DNA of 64,000 nt from Prorocentrum cordatum (GCA_963575745.1 CAUYUJ010001337.1:421150-485149), one strand, 5' to 3'. Positions 40,921-52,945 are shown, counted from the first letter of the stretch. Program-made: numbers and translations. The notes: generated by a model from the sequence alone, not told the origin.

Positions 40921-42284
40921 GTATTGCCGATTCCAAGTCAATGATCCCCCCCTGGAGCCAGTCCCCCCGTCTCGTTCTCCCTCAAGCATGCCTCGGCTTT
41001 CTGGGCAGACTCGCGAGCAAGAGCCAGTGGCGCTGGCGACGTTCAGCAGGAACCCTTGCATCCCGACGCCCTGCGCGTTTTCGAGTCCAGGCAGTGGCAT
41101 CGACCTCTTCGCATCGGATTGCCCCCCCATCAGGGCAATGGCTGTAAAGGGCGCGGCTCCGTTTCTTCAGGGCATCGGGGGTCGCACATCCCGAACGAAT
41201 GCGAGAAGTTATTGGTAGCGCGGCAGACGCCTGGACGCCTGGGCGCATCACCCCTCCCCACCGCACGGCATGCACCCCTTCGTTGCGAGTGGCTTCGTTT
41301 CAGAGGAACGCCGGGCGGGTGTGTGCACCATGAGAGATGTGAGTGCGGTTGCGGTTTCGGACCTGCCGATGAGTGGAAACATGTGGGCGAGTTCCCCTCC
41401 TCGACATGGATGGTACCAGTCGATTGTCACAGATGAGGGTCAGAAGAGGTGTTGATTCAGGTTGTGTATTATGGTTGTTGACTAGATATGTATATGTGTC
41501 TCGGTCAAACGTGTCTTCTTGGTGTCTCGGTCAAGCGTGTCTTCTTGTGCTATTCAGATTTGTCTCGGGTGCGCATCATGATATGTAGGAATTGTCGCAG
41601 CTGATCTCGTCATTACCTGTGCATGCCAGATCGTGCCGCGGCGGGACATCACTGCGAACTTCTCTTCCGAATTCACGGACGGAAGGGGGTTATACGGGCC
41701 CTAACGTCCGATGCTTTATTATTCTTGTTTGTTTTGTTTTTTGAGTGGGACTTCTAGAGCTCACGGTGTGATGCAGTTTCATGCTTCTGTTTTCTGTGAG
41801 GGCATACGCGCCCAGCGCGCCGGGCTGCCTCTGAGCGATGACGGTCGTCCGCTTCTGGAGCTCACGGGTTCATTCTTGTGCCAGTCTTGCGCCGCTTGTT
41901 TCCTCCGTGTGCCCTCGCGGGGCCAATGCGAAGATCAGGGACGCCGAACGCCGAAATGGAGAGATTCATTCGGGGGATAAAACACCGATGCCGAATCGTC
42001 CATTCACTGCCGACAGAGGGCTTGGGTGCGCCATTCTGCCCAGGAGCGTATCAGATCAGATGTGGGCGAGGGGGGGGCGATGTCAATTGTGCGAGACGCA
42101 CGCGGAAATGTCTTTGTCATGGACACGAGATAATCATGTTTGTTTTCCCTCGCACGCGCCAATGGTCTCGAAGGAATATGAAAAGACACCCTTGCGGCCA
42201 AATACCCTACATGGCTTTACACAGTTACGATGGGGGGCACAATGGGGAGCCACGACAGGATACCCAGGATATATCAGGGGTAGG
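40921..42284. other. No gene seen
   Basis: Mixed sequence. A tandem ggtgtctcggtcaa/gcgtgtcttctt doublet lies near 41500-41545. Open frames are short and lack domains. Confidence 0.4.
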
Positions 42285-42525
42285 GCTAGGGATAGGGATA
42301 AAGGGATAGTTTAAACGGATAGGAATAGGGATGTATGATGGGGATAAGAGGGATAGTAGGGATAGAGGCAGAGGGATAGGGATAGGAATATGGATGCGGA
42401 GGGGGATTGGGATCGGGTCGCTTCTGAAGGCCACGGATGCCAAGGGAGGCAACGGGAGGCAACGGGAGGCCACGAGTGACAATAGGAGGCCACGGGAGGC
42501 AACGGGAGGAAACGAGAAGCAGTGA
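42285..42525. repeat. GGGATA-type array plus gggaggcaac minisatellite
   Basis: 42285-42415 is a purine-rich series of gggata/agggatagg phrases. 42438-42522 has repeats of gggaggcaac/gggaggccac. The first vocabulary reappears over 1.6 kb at 54.9-56.5 kb. Confidence 0.75.
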
Positions 42526-42860
42526 GCCTATTCCTTTCTTCCAAAACAATGTATAGAAACATTGCAGACAATTTGTTTAAGGAAAATGCGAACGTGCAGT
42601 CTCGCCATCGAGGGCCTTTCGCAGATCGGCCGTAAGGCCGAAGGTGCATTGCCGATTGCAGGCCCATCTCCCCGCGCCTGCAGGAAGGCCTGCCCCTGCC
42701 CTACCCTTGCTGGGAACGTGCAGTCTCGGCATCTGAGGCCTTCCGCCCATTCTCTGGCGGTGCATCTTCGATTGCAGGCCGATGCCCCCCGCGCCTGCGG
42801 AAAGGCCAGCCGCCTCGGTTGGCATGATCCAAGGCGCGAATTGCGCGGGCGTTTTTTTAG
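42526..42860. other. Imperfect 120-bp direct repeat, no gene
   Basis: The phrases aacgtgcagtctcg, gcaggccgat/cccatc and ccccgcgcctgc.ggaaggcc occur twice (about 42588-42690 and 42714-42810). Confidence 0.45.
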
Positions 42861-43520
42861 TTGCGGGATTCGGGCGAGAGTGGTTTAGGGAAGATCCAAG
42901 GGGGGCAACGCCAACCACTACGACCACCGAACAAAACACGTTTTTTGTGAATTACATTTTTGTTTGTTGCGCAGTGTTTTTTTTGCATTGCAGGTTGTTC
43001 TGGATCTGGTCTGGCTGGTCTGGTTGGTCTGGTTTCTAGCTTGGTCTTGAAGCCTTAGCTCCAGGTTCGGGGGAGAGGAGATGTCCAGGGAGGCAGCGCC
43101 AACAACTACGACCACCGAAACACCGTTTTTCGCACTGCAGTGTTTTTGCTGTTTTCGCACGACCACGATTCTGGCGAGAGTTGTTCATGGCAGGTCCAGG
43201 GAGGCGACGCCAACCACTACGACCACCGGAAAACAGAGTGTGTTTGCCGTTTTGTTTAACATTGCAGGTTTTTGTTGGCATTTGGTCTGCCTGGTCTGGT
43301 TGGTCTGGTTTGAGCTCAGTGCTGAAGCTTAAGCTTGGCATTCGGGCGAAACTTGTTTAGAGGAGGTCCAGGGAGGCAGCGCCAACGGCTACGACCGAAA
43401 AGCAGTTGTGTTGCACTGCAGTTGTTTTTGTTTTGCGTTTTTGTTTGCGTTGCAGTTTTTGTTGCTGCATCTGGTCTGGCGGGTCTGGTTGGTCTGGTTC
43501 GAGCTTAGTCCTGAAGCTTT
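42861..43520. repeat. Four-copy repeat, 110-190 bp units
   Basis: Each unit has a block ggtccagggaggcagcgcca with actacgaccaccg, starting near 42885, 43080, 43192 and 43362, then a T-rich stretch, and in most units a ggtctggttggtctggtt block. Spacing is irregular. Confidence 0.7.
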
Positions 43521-44245
43521 AGCTTAAGATTTGGCGTTTTGGTTTGCTTTGCAGTTCTTTTTGCTTCGCAGTTTGTTTTGCACCAGGTCTGACTGATCTG
43601 GTTGGTCTGGTCAGTGTCTGGCTGGTCTGGTCTGGATTGAATCGGGAGCCGATAGAACATAAACCGACTGGACAACGAAGTTGCGAGGGGGAGAAAGGAC
43701 ACGTAACAGAAGGCAGACAGAAGGCAGACCACGGATGAGAACGACGAGCATTATCACGAGTGCGACGAGAAAAGTGATGACGACTAAGACGACGACAGCT
43801 ACGACTCAACCAGACCAGTCAGACCAACCAGACTGGCGCACGGCTGGACGCCAAGCTTCAACAGAGCAAGCTCAAAGCTTGGGGCTTAAGCTCCAGCTTT
43901 GACTTAGGCTGGTCCGTTTGGTCTACCTGGCCAGTCTGACTGGCTGGTCTGGCTGGTCTGATCGGTCCGGGCAGGTTGGTCTGCTTAGTTTGGTCTGGGC
44001 TTCGCTGGTCTGAACGGCTAGCTTGTCTGCCTGGTCGGTTTGGTCTACCTGGCTAGTTCGGCTGGCTGGTCTGGCTAGTCTGCTTGGTCCGTGCAGGTTG
44101 GTCTGCTTAGTCTGGTCTGTGCTTCGCTGGTCCGAACGGCTGGCTGGTCTGGTTGGTCTGGTTATTCTGCCTGGCTGGTCTGGTTGGTCTACCTGGCTGG
44201 TCTGACTTGACGATCTGGCTAGTCTGCTTGGTCGTCGCCGTCCTC
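43521..44245. repeat. TCTGGCTGG/TTGG short-unit satellite
   Basis: Long stretches built of ggtctggctggtctggt with variants. The region around 43740-43900 carries the reverse-complement phrase accagtcagaccaaccagac, so there is a local inversion. Confidence 0.75.
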
Positions 44246-44473
44246 CTCGTCCTCGCCCTCGACTTCCTCGTCGTCCTCATCGTTCGTCGTCATCGTCTTG
44301 CCCCTTGCTTCGCCGCAGCTGGGCTAGGATCGAAAGCGCTGCTGCTTCAAGTCCGGCTGCGGCGGAAAAAGGAGGTGGGAAGAGAAGGGAATGTCAGCAT
44401 CCGTATCAATTCGTATGCCCAAGGCGCTGGGGCATAAGAACTTTTCGCCTCAAGCGGCTTAGAATAAGAGTGA
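44246..44473. other. CTC/GTC-rich transition, no gene
   Basis: Starts with ctcctcgtcctcgcc repeats, then about 150 bp of ordinary sequence without a convincing frame. Confidence 0.35.
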
Positions 44474-44800
44474 GGGGGCGGGCGTGGGGTGGGTCGCGGG
44501 TGGGTCGCGGGCGAGTCGCGGATGGGTCGAGGGATGGGTTGCGGGTGTGTTGCGGGTTGGTCGCGGGTTGGTCGCGGGTGGGTCGCGGGTTGGTCGCGCG
44601 CGGGTCGCGGGGGGGTCGCGGGCGGGTCGCGGGCGGGTCGCGGGTGGGTCGCGGGCGGGTCGTTCGGTGTGTCGCGGGTGGGCCACGGGTGGGTCGCGGG
44701 TCGGGTCGCGGGTTGGTCGCGGGTAGGTCGCGGGTAGTAGCGGGTGGGTCGGGCCGGGTCGTTGGTGGGTCGCGGGCTGGGTCGTGCGCGGGACGTCGGC
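44474..44800. repeat. GGGTCGCGGGTG minisatellite
   Basis: About 30 irregular 9-11 bp units of gggtcgcgg(g/t). Strong G/C strand asymmetry. The frames read Gly/Arg/Val/Ser only. Confidence 0.9.
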
Positions 44801-45065
44801 AACAAGCAACAACAACAGCAACAACAACAACAGCAACAGTAACAGCACCACCACCAACAACACCAACAACACCAACAGCAGCAACACCAACACCAACACC
44901 AACACCAACACCAATACCACCGCCGTCGTTAGCAACAGCAGCAACACCACCACCAACAGCAACAACAACAACAATATTAACACCAGCAACACCAGCAACA
45001 ACACCAGCAACCACAGCAACAGCAACAACACCAACAACAACATCAATCACACCGTGTACGACAAC
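44801..45065. repeat. CAA/CAC trinucleotide array
   Basis: Interrupted (CAA)n, (CAC)n and (CAG)n with (CACCAA)n near 44880-44915. Confidence 0.9.
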
Positions 45066-45470
45066 GCTTAAAATGGCAGCAACAGCAGCAACCACACTCG
45101 TGTTAATTATGTTCGTTATTATGTGCGTGCTTGCCAGTCAACACGTATGTTTCAAACCCTCGATACCCGCCAGCCTTCAGCTTCGATCGGATTCCCTTGG
45201 GAGTATCTCTTTTTTTACCTGCACGGTGTATTTCATGCAGCCCCCACGGCAGGGGAAGACAGGACAGATGGAAGAAAGGGACAAGGGGGTGGAAGGAGGA
45301 TGGAACACGAGAGAGAGAGAGAGAGAGAGAGAGCAGCAGGAGGAGGGCCAGGAGCAGAAAACTCGTGGCAGATCAGACGGGCAGATCGGGCGGGTAGACC
45401 CGAACAGGCGATTCGGGAAGGCGGGCCCAGGCGGCCAGGTCGAGTAGGCGGGTTGCTGAAGCGTGCGTCC
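45066..45470. other. Short GA run, no gene
   Basis: A (GA)n run occupies about 45308-45333. The remaining sequence has overlapping open frames without protein-like features. Confidence 0.4.
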
Positions 45471-45691
45471 TGCATGAGCCGCGAGTTTCGAGCGATAGCG
45501 CGATTCCCAAGTAAGTCGTGAGAGAGGCAAAAGCGAGAGGGTGATTCCTGAGTGTCGAGGGCGCGGCGTCTGAAGAACTTGCGAGGAAGTCCCACGCGAG
45601 AGCGCCGTTTCTGCATACATTGTGAGGACGTCCCGCGCGCGAGCGCGAGTTGAGAATACATTGCGGGGAAATGTCCGGCGGGAGCCGTTGC

Positions 45692-45736
<45 letters not shown>

Positions 45737-45865
45737 AACTCGGGGGCCAGAGGCAAAATTCTGAGAACCAAGACTTCCCTAGATGAAAAAGCAGGGTGCG
45801 AGCCCCTGGAAGGCCACCTCAATTGAAAAACCAAGATATGCCCCAGAAGGGGGATCAACACTAAT
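45471..45865. repeat. Dispersed repeat family A, copy 1, with (TTG)n expansion
   Basis: Contains degenerate 70-bp phrases (gcgattcctgagtg, ttgcgaggaagtc), then gcgggagccg followed by about 16 TTG units (45689-45737), taactcgggggccag, and a tail ending gggggatcaacac. The reverse complement of 63030-63480 matches this order block by block, with only a few GTT units in place of the expansion. Confidence 0.7.
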
Positions 45866-45894
45866 ATTGTATCGCTTCGCTCATTCCGCCGGCC

Positions 45895-46045
45895 CTGGAG
45901 CGCTACTTAGGGCCTTTTGGGGCCGTCTTGGGGGCCTCTTGGGGGCTTCTTGGGAGCGTCTTGGGGCTCCTTGGCGGCGTCTTGGGCTCCCCTGGGGCCT
46001 CTTAGGGGGCTCTTGGGGGCCCCTTGGGGCGGGAGGGGGGGTAGT
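45895..46045. repeat. TTGGGG-type short-repeat array, copy 2
   Basis: Irregular ggggcctcttgggggc phrases, as at 6.3 kb. It lies between families A and B, which are adjacent in the other copy at 62.7-63.5 kb. Confidence 0.65.
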
Positions 46046-46254
46046 CGATTGCAGCCACCCCCTCGGAGGCCACGATCCTCGTGAGGGGTGGCGAAAAATA
46101 GCCTCCTCCCTGGGGACCCGGCCGGGGATCGGCCGGGGTACTTTTCGTCCCGGTGGCCCCAGGGGACGCCCCGCGCGCGCGAACTAGAAATATTGTTAAG
46201 CAGTTACCGGAGATCTTAGCACGCCCCTGGCCCGTTGGGCCCGCGATTTTTTTC

Positions 46255-46476
46255 AGTTGTGCGAGTTCAGCAACAATAGCAACAGCAACAGCAACAGCAG
46301 CATCAACAACAGCAACAACACAAACATTTCAACAACCAAGACAACAGCCACACCGACAACACCAACAACACCAACAACAACATCAACAACAGCAACGACA
46401 ACGATAACAACAACAACAACAACAACAGCAACGACAACGACAGCCACAACCACAACCACAACAACAACATCACCAT

Positions 46477-46508
<32 letters not shown>

Positions 46509-46600
46509 ACAATCCGCACCGCGGAAGCCCACTTCAGCCACGCACCCATTGACATTGAATGACCGTTCGGCCCCCTCGGAACAGATGGAAAGTGGACCAG
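46255..46600. repeat. Dispersed repeat family B, copy 1, with (CAA)n core
   Basis: A (CAA/CAG/CAC)n core at 46268-46512 is followed by cttcagccacgcaccca and gaatgaccgttcggcccc. The reverse complement of 62690-63015 has the same core and the same flank. Confidence 0.7.
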
Positions 46601-47366
46601 AAGACGAAACTCAAGAAAATGTTGACATTCTGGGGAACCCTTGGAGTTGTGTCTATTTGTGTCCCTGGGCCCCTTCACTTGGGTCCTGCGCCATCCTGCT
46701 TCTCCAGCGCACACCGTCGCTCGCACACGAGCCGCGCTCGGGGCGGACTGTGCGTGCGCGTGTCCTTGCCTGGGCCGACGCGCCGGACGCAAGGTCCGAT
46801 GCTCTATAGTCCGTTGGCGATCCTCCTTTTTTTTCTCCTCCTCCTGCTCCTCCTTCTCGTCCCACTCCTCCTCCTCCTCCTCCTCCTCCTCCTTCTCCTC
46901 CTCCTCTTCTTTCTCCTCCCACAAATCTTCGTCCCCCGCCGCTTCTCGGAGATGCTTTCCGCGAGCCAGAGCAGCCGCTGTAGTTTTCCGTTGGCGAAGA
47001 GTTTGAAGTCGTGGGGAGCTCGGGGGGGCCCTCCTGCCAGGGCCGCGAGCAGCTCAATCTTTTCTGATGCGCCCTCGTCTCACACGTCGCACGTCCCGCC
47101 CCTGCCGATTCCTTCGTTCCCTGTTTCCCCCCCGCCCCTCTCGCACTCGCGCGGACCAGTATCGCTGGCCCCTTGATTGCGCATCTGATTTTCGATTGCT
47201 CTCGATCGCCACTTCCAGCAGCGCGCGGAGCCTTTCAACAAGGGCCTTGCCTTCGAGGATCGGAGGAGTTGCCTTCGGCGGGAGGCAGCGGAAGGCCGGC
47301 GGAAGGCGGCGGAAGTAGAACGAGGCCGCCTCCGTCGGCGGAGGCCGGCTGAAGGCCAACGGAAGC
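46601..47366. other. CCT microsatellite and filler, no gene
   Basis: (CCT)n at about 46826-46920. At 47220-47360 a ggcggaaggcggcggaag stretch resembles 50215-50330 (shared gccttcgagg.tcg.aggag), so a further dispersed repeat is likely. No protein-like frame. Confidence 0.45.
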
Positions 47367-47578
47367 TGATGGGCTTGTTTTTCCACCACCACCACAACCA
47401 GAAGTTGGAGGGGGAGGACGAGGACGAGGACGAGGACGAGGAAGAGTTGCAGGAGGAGCAGGAGGAAGAGCAGGAGGAGGAGGAGGAGGAGGTGGAGGAG
47501 GAGGAGGAGGACCCCCTCCCCCTCCAGCTTATGCATGGTGGTGGTAGTGGTGGAAAACAGGCCCATCAGAAGCAGGCG
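47367..47578. mobile_element. TIR element (MITE-like) with GAG core, copy 1, with 5-bp target duplication
   Basis: Termini tgatgggcttgtttttccac and, at the other end, gtggaaaacaggcccatca are inverted copies; the inverted repeat extends inward through ccagaagttggag/ctccagcttatg. The core is (GAG/GAC)n. The flanks read gaagc immediately before and immediately after the element, a 5-bp direct duplication. 212 bp, no coding capacity. A second copy lies at 59395-59551. Confidence 0.75.
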
Positions 47579-48425
47579 GAATTCAAAATCGGCCTCCCAA
47601 GAGATGGCTTTTTGGGGCTCAGGGCTCCCGGAACCGGTCGCGTGCTCGGGCGCCTTGCAACGGAAAAGTTTTGCGTCTATTGTGCAGCCGCTCTCGCCAG
47701 CTCCGCCCCTCTTTCGGCAGCAGATCAGGGGAGCCTTTGTGCACCCTGGCAATCTCTGTCTTTCGCGTCGGTTGGCGCCTGGGAGTCGACGAGACAGCCC
47801 GGCTTGGCGTAGGTTAGCGTCGATTTGGCGTCGCTTTAGCGTCGGCTCGCAAGAGCCGACAAGATGGTATGGGAGGCTCCCATGATCGGCTATGGCCAGG
47901 ACCCCAGGTAAGCGGACCCGGTTAGTGGTAGGGCCATGGAGCCCTTCAATTGGCCAGAATCACCAAACCAGGTCAGCCGTAGCTCGTTTTTTTTTCGGGT
48001 GACGGCAGCTCCGGTCAGTGGAATGGGGCGGGGGGGGCGTCCCCCAGTACACATCACTAAACCAGGTCCCACTAAACCCAGTTCTGACAACGCCCGACAT
48101 GAGTTGCCACCGGACCCTCTGCCCACGGTGCGCGCCACACGGCCACCACAAGCACCCCAGGAGCTCGCCGCACCCGGGCGGCGCCCGCCGCCCTCTCGGG
48201 GCCGCGCCGCGCCCTTGCGCAGGTCACCGGGCGCAGCTTGGCGCGTCGCTGCGCTTCTCGGGCGCGGGTGGGTGGTGACTCTTTGTGTGACCCACACGGG
48301 GGTCCAGCTGACAGTGGGTGGTGCAATAGGTTCGGGGCAATCTCATTGCAAGTGCATTGTGCCAGAGAATTGTTCCCCAATCAGAGCTTGCCTCTGTAGG
48401 GGTCCTGGCGGATTCATTTGGTTAA
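47579..48425. other. No gene seen
   Basis: Ordinary to GC-rich sequence. Short repeats of gcgtcg.tttggcgtcg near 47815-47850. Open frames on both strands lack domains. Confidence 0.4.
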
Positions 48426-48429
48426 GCGA

Positions 48430-48900
48430 CCCTCCATCACAGAAGCTGCTGCAAGCGCTTTAGACGAATCCGTGCGGCGCTGGAGCGAGAGCCACATTTT
48501 GAAGAGGAGCCGCCTTCCATCCTTGAAGCTGTGCATACTCTGGGGAGACAGTGGGCGAGAGCCACGCTTTGAAAGCCACGCGCCCTCCGCCCGTGAAACT
48601 GCTGCAAATTTTGAAGACGAATGTGCGCTGCAATCAGGCGAGAGCCACATTTTGAAAACCAGCCACCCCCATCCATGAAATTACTGGAAACTTTGTTGAC
48701 CCATGTGGGCGGCGCTAGGGCCAGATCCAGATTTTGAGAACCACGCGGCCTCCATCCGTAAACCTGCTGCACATGTTGTTGCAAATTTCCAGTCGAAGTG
48801 CATTGTTGTTTTGAATTGCGACGAAGTCTCAGGCGAAACGCCCGGCCTGCCCTACTGGCACGCCTGGGGGGTGCGACAGGGAGGAGTTGTTTTCAAGGAC
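48430..48900. repeat. About 78-bp repeat array plus shared 3' block, copy 1
   Basis: Landmark gagccacattttg or close variants at about 48489, 48559 and 48642, with a diverged fourth unit near 48715. Each has ccatcc.tgaa.ctgctgcaaa and acgaatgtgcg parts. The block ctcaggcgaaacgcccg with gtgcgacagggag follows near 48828-48885, then a GAG run. The same composite occurs at 56640-57160. Confidence 0.7.
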
Positions 48901-48969
48901 AAGGGATGGAGGAGGAGGAGAGGGAGGAGGAAGAGGAAATGGAGAAAACGAATGCGAGGAGGCGACGGC

Positions 48970-49520
48970 CCATTAGGGGCTCCCTTGGGGCCTTCTTGGA
49001 GCCTCCTGGGGTCCTCTTGGGGGCCACTTGGGGGCCTCACGGGGCCTCTTGGGCGCTTCTTGGTACCTCTTGGGCCGCCACCTTACTGAACTCTTGGCCC
49101 TTCTGACGCCTTCGTAGACCGTCTTTGAGGCATCTCTGGGCCGTCTTGGTGCCCCCTTGGAGCGCTCTAGGGCCGTCTTGGTGCCCTCTTGGGAGACTCT
49201 CGGGCGATCTTGGGTCAACGTAGGGCCCTGGTTGGGGGCCTCACATGCTGCCTTGGTGGGCCGTCTTGGGCGGGCGGAAACCCAAACAGGTGAGAGCTTC
49301 AAAATCCTGCAACAACCTTAGGGGAATTAGTGTTTTTCGTTTCCTCGGGCTCTCCTGGAGGGTCTTGGAGCCCTCTTGGGCCGTCTTGGAAGCCTCTCGA
49401 GCCGTCTTGAGGCCGTTTCTGGGCCTCTAAAGTGGTCGTGGGGCATCCTGGGCCGTCTTGGTATCATTCTGGCTGCCTTGGGAGCCGTCTTGGAGGCCAT
49501 CCCGCCCGTCTGGGGTCGAA
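48970..49520. repeat. TTGGGG/CCGTCTTGG short-repeat array, copy 3
   Basis: More than 25 irregular phrases of (g)ggccgtcttgg.gcctct. The longest array of this vocabulary in the window. Confidence 0.65.
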
Positions 49521-51100
49521 CACCTCGCCAGACAGTAAATTCATGGGGGGCTTTTTTCGGAGGGTGCGCGCAGCGAGGGGGGGAGGTCGGCCTTAGAAAA
49601 CATTGCAGACAACAAGATGGGCATTCCAACACTCCCACTCCATGCAGGCACGGTGGCGGACAACTCCCCAACTTGTCTGCTGAGGGGCAACAAACACGCT
49701 CTCCAACCCCCCTCAAAGTCCAGCGCACGCGCTGCCCTCTTCCAAGGCGACCTCGCGAGGGCGCGAAGACAGTCGCGCGCCGCGCATCACGACGCGCGAT
49801 GCGCAAAGCCGACCACAGAAAATGTGCCAGGCGAGCCGATCGACCTGGCCCTGTCAACTCATGGGAGGAACATGTACTCGGGAGGAGCAGGTACTAATAC
49901 CGCTGCCTTTGCCTCGCGTTCGCATCTCTGGGCCCCCTTGGAGGCCCATCATTCGGAACGCACCCGGGGACAGGTCCAGGGAGTAGCGCTACCGGTACCT
50001 CGGGGGGGGGATGACCAGGGGGGGAATAGCATGGCGGGGGCCATGATGTCTCCCCAGATTTTGTGGCGCCTCCTCTCATCTCAATACGTCCCCTCCCTCC
50101 CTGTGCCGCGGCGCAGATGCCGCTGGCCATGATTTGCGCCCCCCCCCCCCCCTCTCGGACGCCCCCCTCTGACGCCCCCGATGTACATGGCGCGCCCCCG
50201 ATATGCATGGCGCGCTCCAGACAGGAGGCCTCGCCTTCGAGGCTCGAAGGAGCTGCCGTCCCTGCCTCGGCGGAGGGCGGCGGAAGCAGAAAGGGGTCGG
50301 CTCCGCCTGCGGAAGCCAGCGGCAAGGTTTTTCGGGCGCTGCGCAATGGGATGACGACAAATGCGGAGGTGAAGGAAGGTGTACCTATGGTCGGCGTCAC
50401 CCCAACATGCTTCTACTATGTGTGCGTCGCCCCCCCAGGGGCGACGTGCGCACAGAGGAATCTTATAGTATATGCGTCGCGGCGGGCTCCTCGTGGCCAC
50501 ACCGCTCGGGAAACGATATACTACCTGATGGGTATACTGTGTGTTCGGGTCGCACGCGCGCCTCCAAGGAGCATATATAGTACTAGTATTTCTTTGTGCG
50601 TCCCATGAAGAGGCCCTCAAGGGGCCCCCTGAGGCACGAAAGGTGAACGAAAGGTTCTGGCGGGTGTTCATGGGGGGTGGCCTACATGGGAGGTGAAGGA
50701 AAGGGCCCTCAAGAGGCCTTTTGGGGCCCCTTTGGAGGCAGCAGGAGCCCAAAAGGGGCCCTTGGAACCTGCCAGATGGTCTCGTGGTGCGCAGCGCGGG
50801 CCAGGGGGGCAGGAGCAGCCGGTGCCCCGCGACCTCCGCAGCTTCTCGGACGAGGCGGAGGCCAGCGGCAAGGTGGCGCGCGGACCCGCAGCCGTGTTGC
50901 GGGGCGAGGTAATCGATTACACATGGGGAGACGCGAGACTCGAGTGCGCCGGAACTCGGGTTTGCCGACGCTTAACCTAATCCTGGGTCTTGGCGGTCCA
51001 TTTTCCGTGGGATGTTTGCAGAGGGAGGTCGCGTCAAACTTCACGCAGAGTCTCGTCATTTTTCCGGCGTCCCCGTCAGGCCAACCCGAGTCCCCCGAGC
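49521..51100. other. No gene seen
   Basis: GC-rich sequence with C- and G-runs near 50003 and 50140, and a small duplication of cgcccccgat.t.catggcgcgc near 50177-50218. A few ccctt/aagaggcc phrases occur near 50700. Frames on both strands are not protein-like. Confidence 0.4.
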
Positions 51101-51107
51101 CCGAGTC

Positions 51108-51945
51108 TTACGTCTCCCCTATACATGTAAGAGTGACCCTTCGCGGGAGTGACCTTTGGTGCGAGCCCACTGGGGTCCTCCAACCGCTGCACGCCATGCG
51201 ATAGCATCGGCTTGCGCGTTTGGGTTTGGCCACCCCGTGCCGCTCGTTAAGCTGCGCACCGAAGACCACTCTCGCACAGGGTCGCTCTTGCGCGTTGCCG
51301 AAGTGAGGATGTTTGGTCGAGGAGGAGCTTGAGTCAGGAAGGGTCCTCAGAATGAGTACTGTCAGGAACTTTGGATGGCGTGTCGCGGCGGCGGCCCCGA
51401 CGACACGTATGCCTTGCAAGCTGATCGCATGTCGCTCCGCGTGGCGGGAGGTTGGGAAAGGCTCGGGATGTTGACGCTCGGGAACGGGGATGTGGATAGC
51501 GTGTTGCACCGCAGCGTGGTGGGCCAGGACCGGCGGAGCGACGCGCTAAACCAGAGTTCGTGACCACAGCTCTCCAAGGACATCCTCTCATCTTGGCGCC
51601 TTGGGCTTGTGCCCGCTCCTTATCCATGGTCGACTGTCGTTTTCTTCGAGAGGCTTCAACTTGGGCGTCCACTTCCCTTGCATTCTTACCGCGCATCTCC
51701 ATGATCCTGTCGCGCTGTGCCGGGAAACCGGGCACACAGGGGGCGTTGCAGAGAAGGTTTCGTGTTCGGCGCATCTTGGCTTCGGCGAAACGCAGCGGCA
51801 GGGAAATAAGGGCAGCTTCGCTGGCGGAAGTAGACATTGGTTTTTCCAGGCCGGCTCCGTTATTCTGCTGGATTCGGGGTTTGGAACGGGCCGCATGGCG
51901 CGGCCAGCCCCAGCTTGAGCTGGCAACACAAACATGTAGCAGCAT
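51108..51945 (-). pseudogene. Weak coding-like region on the minus strand
   Basis: Read on the minus strand, 51945 to 51334 includes a helical, charged segment (DAQVEASRRKRQSTMDKERA and ISLPLRFAEAKMRRTRNLL). A neighbouring minus frame (51509-51108) has FLTVLILRTLPDSSSSSTKH. They may be pieces of one decayed protein. No family recognised and GC-rich shadow frames are a real alternative. Confidence 0.17.
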
Positions 51946-52405
51946 GTCTCTCCATCGCCTGGACCTCGGGCGCGCTTGCCCTTCGTGTGTGTGTGTGTGT
52001 GCGTGTGTCCAGCGCGTGACCTCCGCATGGTTCGCGTGTGAATCGGACTGTGAGCGTGTTCAGCCTTCTGGTGCGTACCTCGTCCCATCCGTCTCCCCTC
52101 AGGAGGCGCCATACATCTTGGCCTACCGCCCGGCCAATTTCAGTCCCTCCTCCCACTCATCCTTCTTCCATCCCCGCATTCCCCCCATGCATCATCCCCT
52201 TCCCCGCTGCCCCCCTCTGCCTTCCCCCTCCTGCCCACCTCCGCCCCCCTCCATCCCTTTCCTCCTCCTACTCGTCGTGCGTCGGGCCGCGTGCAATCCT
52301 CATCCTCGTCCTGATCCCTTCTGATCGCTCCCTTCCTCCCCCATCGGCCATCTGCCCACCTCGCCTTTATTCCTCCACCTCCTCCCCATCCTATCCCATA
52401 CACTT
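51946..52405. other. GT run and pyrimidine-rich sequence, no gene
   Basis: A (GT)n run lies at about 51986-52007. 52085-52390 is C/T-rich with ccctcc/cctcc phrases. No protein-like frame. Confidence 0.45.
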
Positions 52406-52407
52406 GA

Positions 52408-52540
52408 GGCCCATACCAAGAAACACCCTGCTTGTCTCCAGGGTGCCCTGGGTTTCTTGCGTTTCGATGGTTATGCAATGGAAAGCGTGACGTTCCCACA
52501 CCAAAAACCAATGGATGCCTTGGGGTCTCCGGGTTGGGTT
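52408..52540. repeat. Dispersed hairpin repeat, copy 2
   Basis: Same order as 40790-40920: ggcccataccaagaaacacc, cagggtgccctgggtttctt, gtttcgatggttatgc, then atggaaagcgtgacg. The hairpin aagaaacaccctg/cagggtg..gggtttctt is conserved, so the structure has survived while the flanks diverged. Confidence 0.75.
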
Positions 52541-52844
52541 TCTTGTGGAAGGGTTCTTGTGGACTGGCCTCCATTGTAAACCACCCTCCTCGGCCGCGCT
52601 CCACCTCCTCCCATGAAGCGCAGTACCTCTGCAGTCCGTCCAACATCCTTCCCCGCCTCGACCCTCCTTCCCAAGGCTGGAGACTGGCGAAGTCTCGAGC
52701 GGGACAAGGGGGACCATGCCACCAGGAGGACTCCCCCTGGTTCCTCGCGCTGGTGGTGATGATCATATGTTCAGTTGTTTCTGCTCCCACTCGTCCCGCT
52801 TCGCTTCATTCCCCAACATTCCTCCTCCTTGCCCTCCTTCCCCG

Positions 52845-52945
52845 CCCCTTCCTCCTCCTCCTCCCCCTCCTCCTCCTCCTCCTCCTCCTCCTCCTCCTCC
52901 TCCTCCTCCTCATCCGCATCCTCATCCTCATACTCGTACTCCCAC
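52845..52945. repeat. CCT microsatellite
   Basis: (CCT)n of about 70 bp followed by catcctcatcctcatactcg. Confidence 0.9.
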
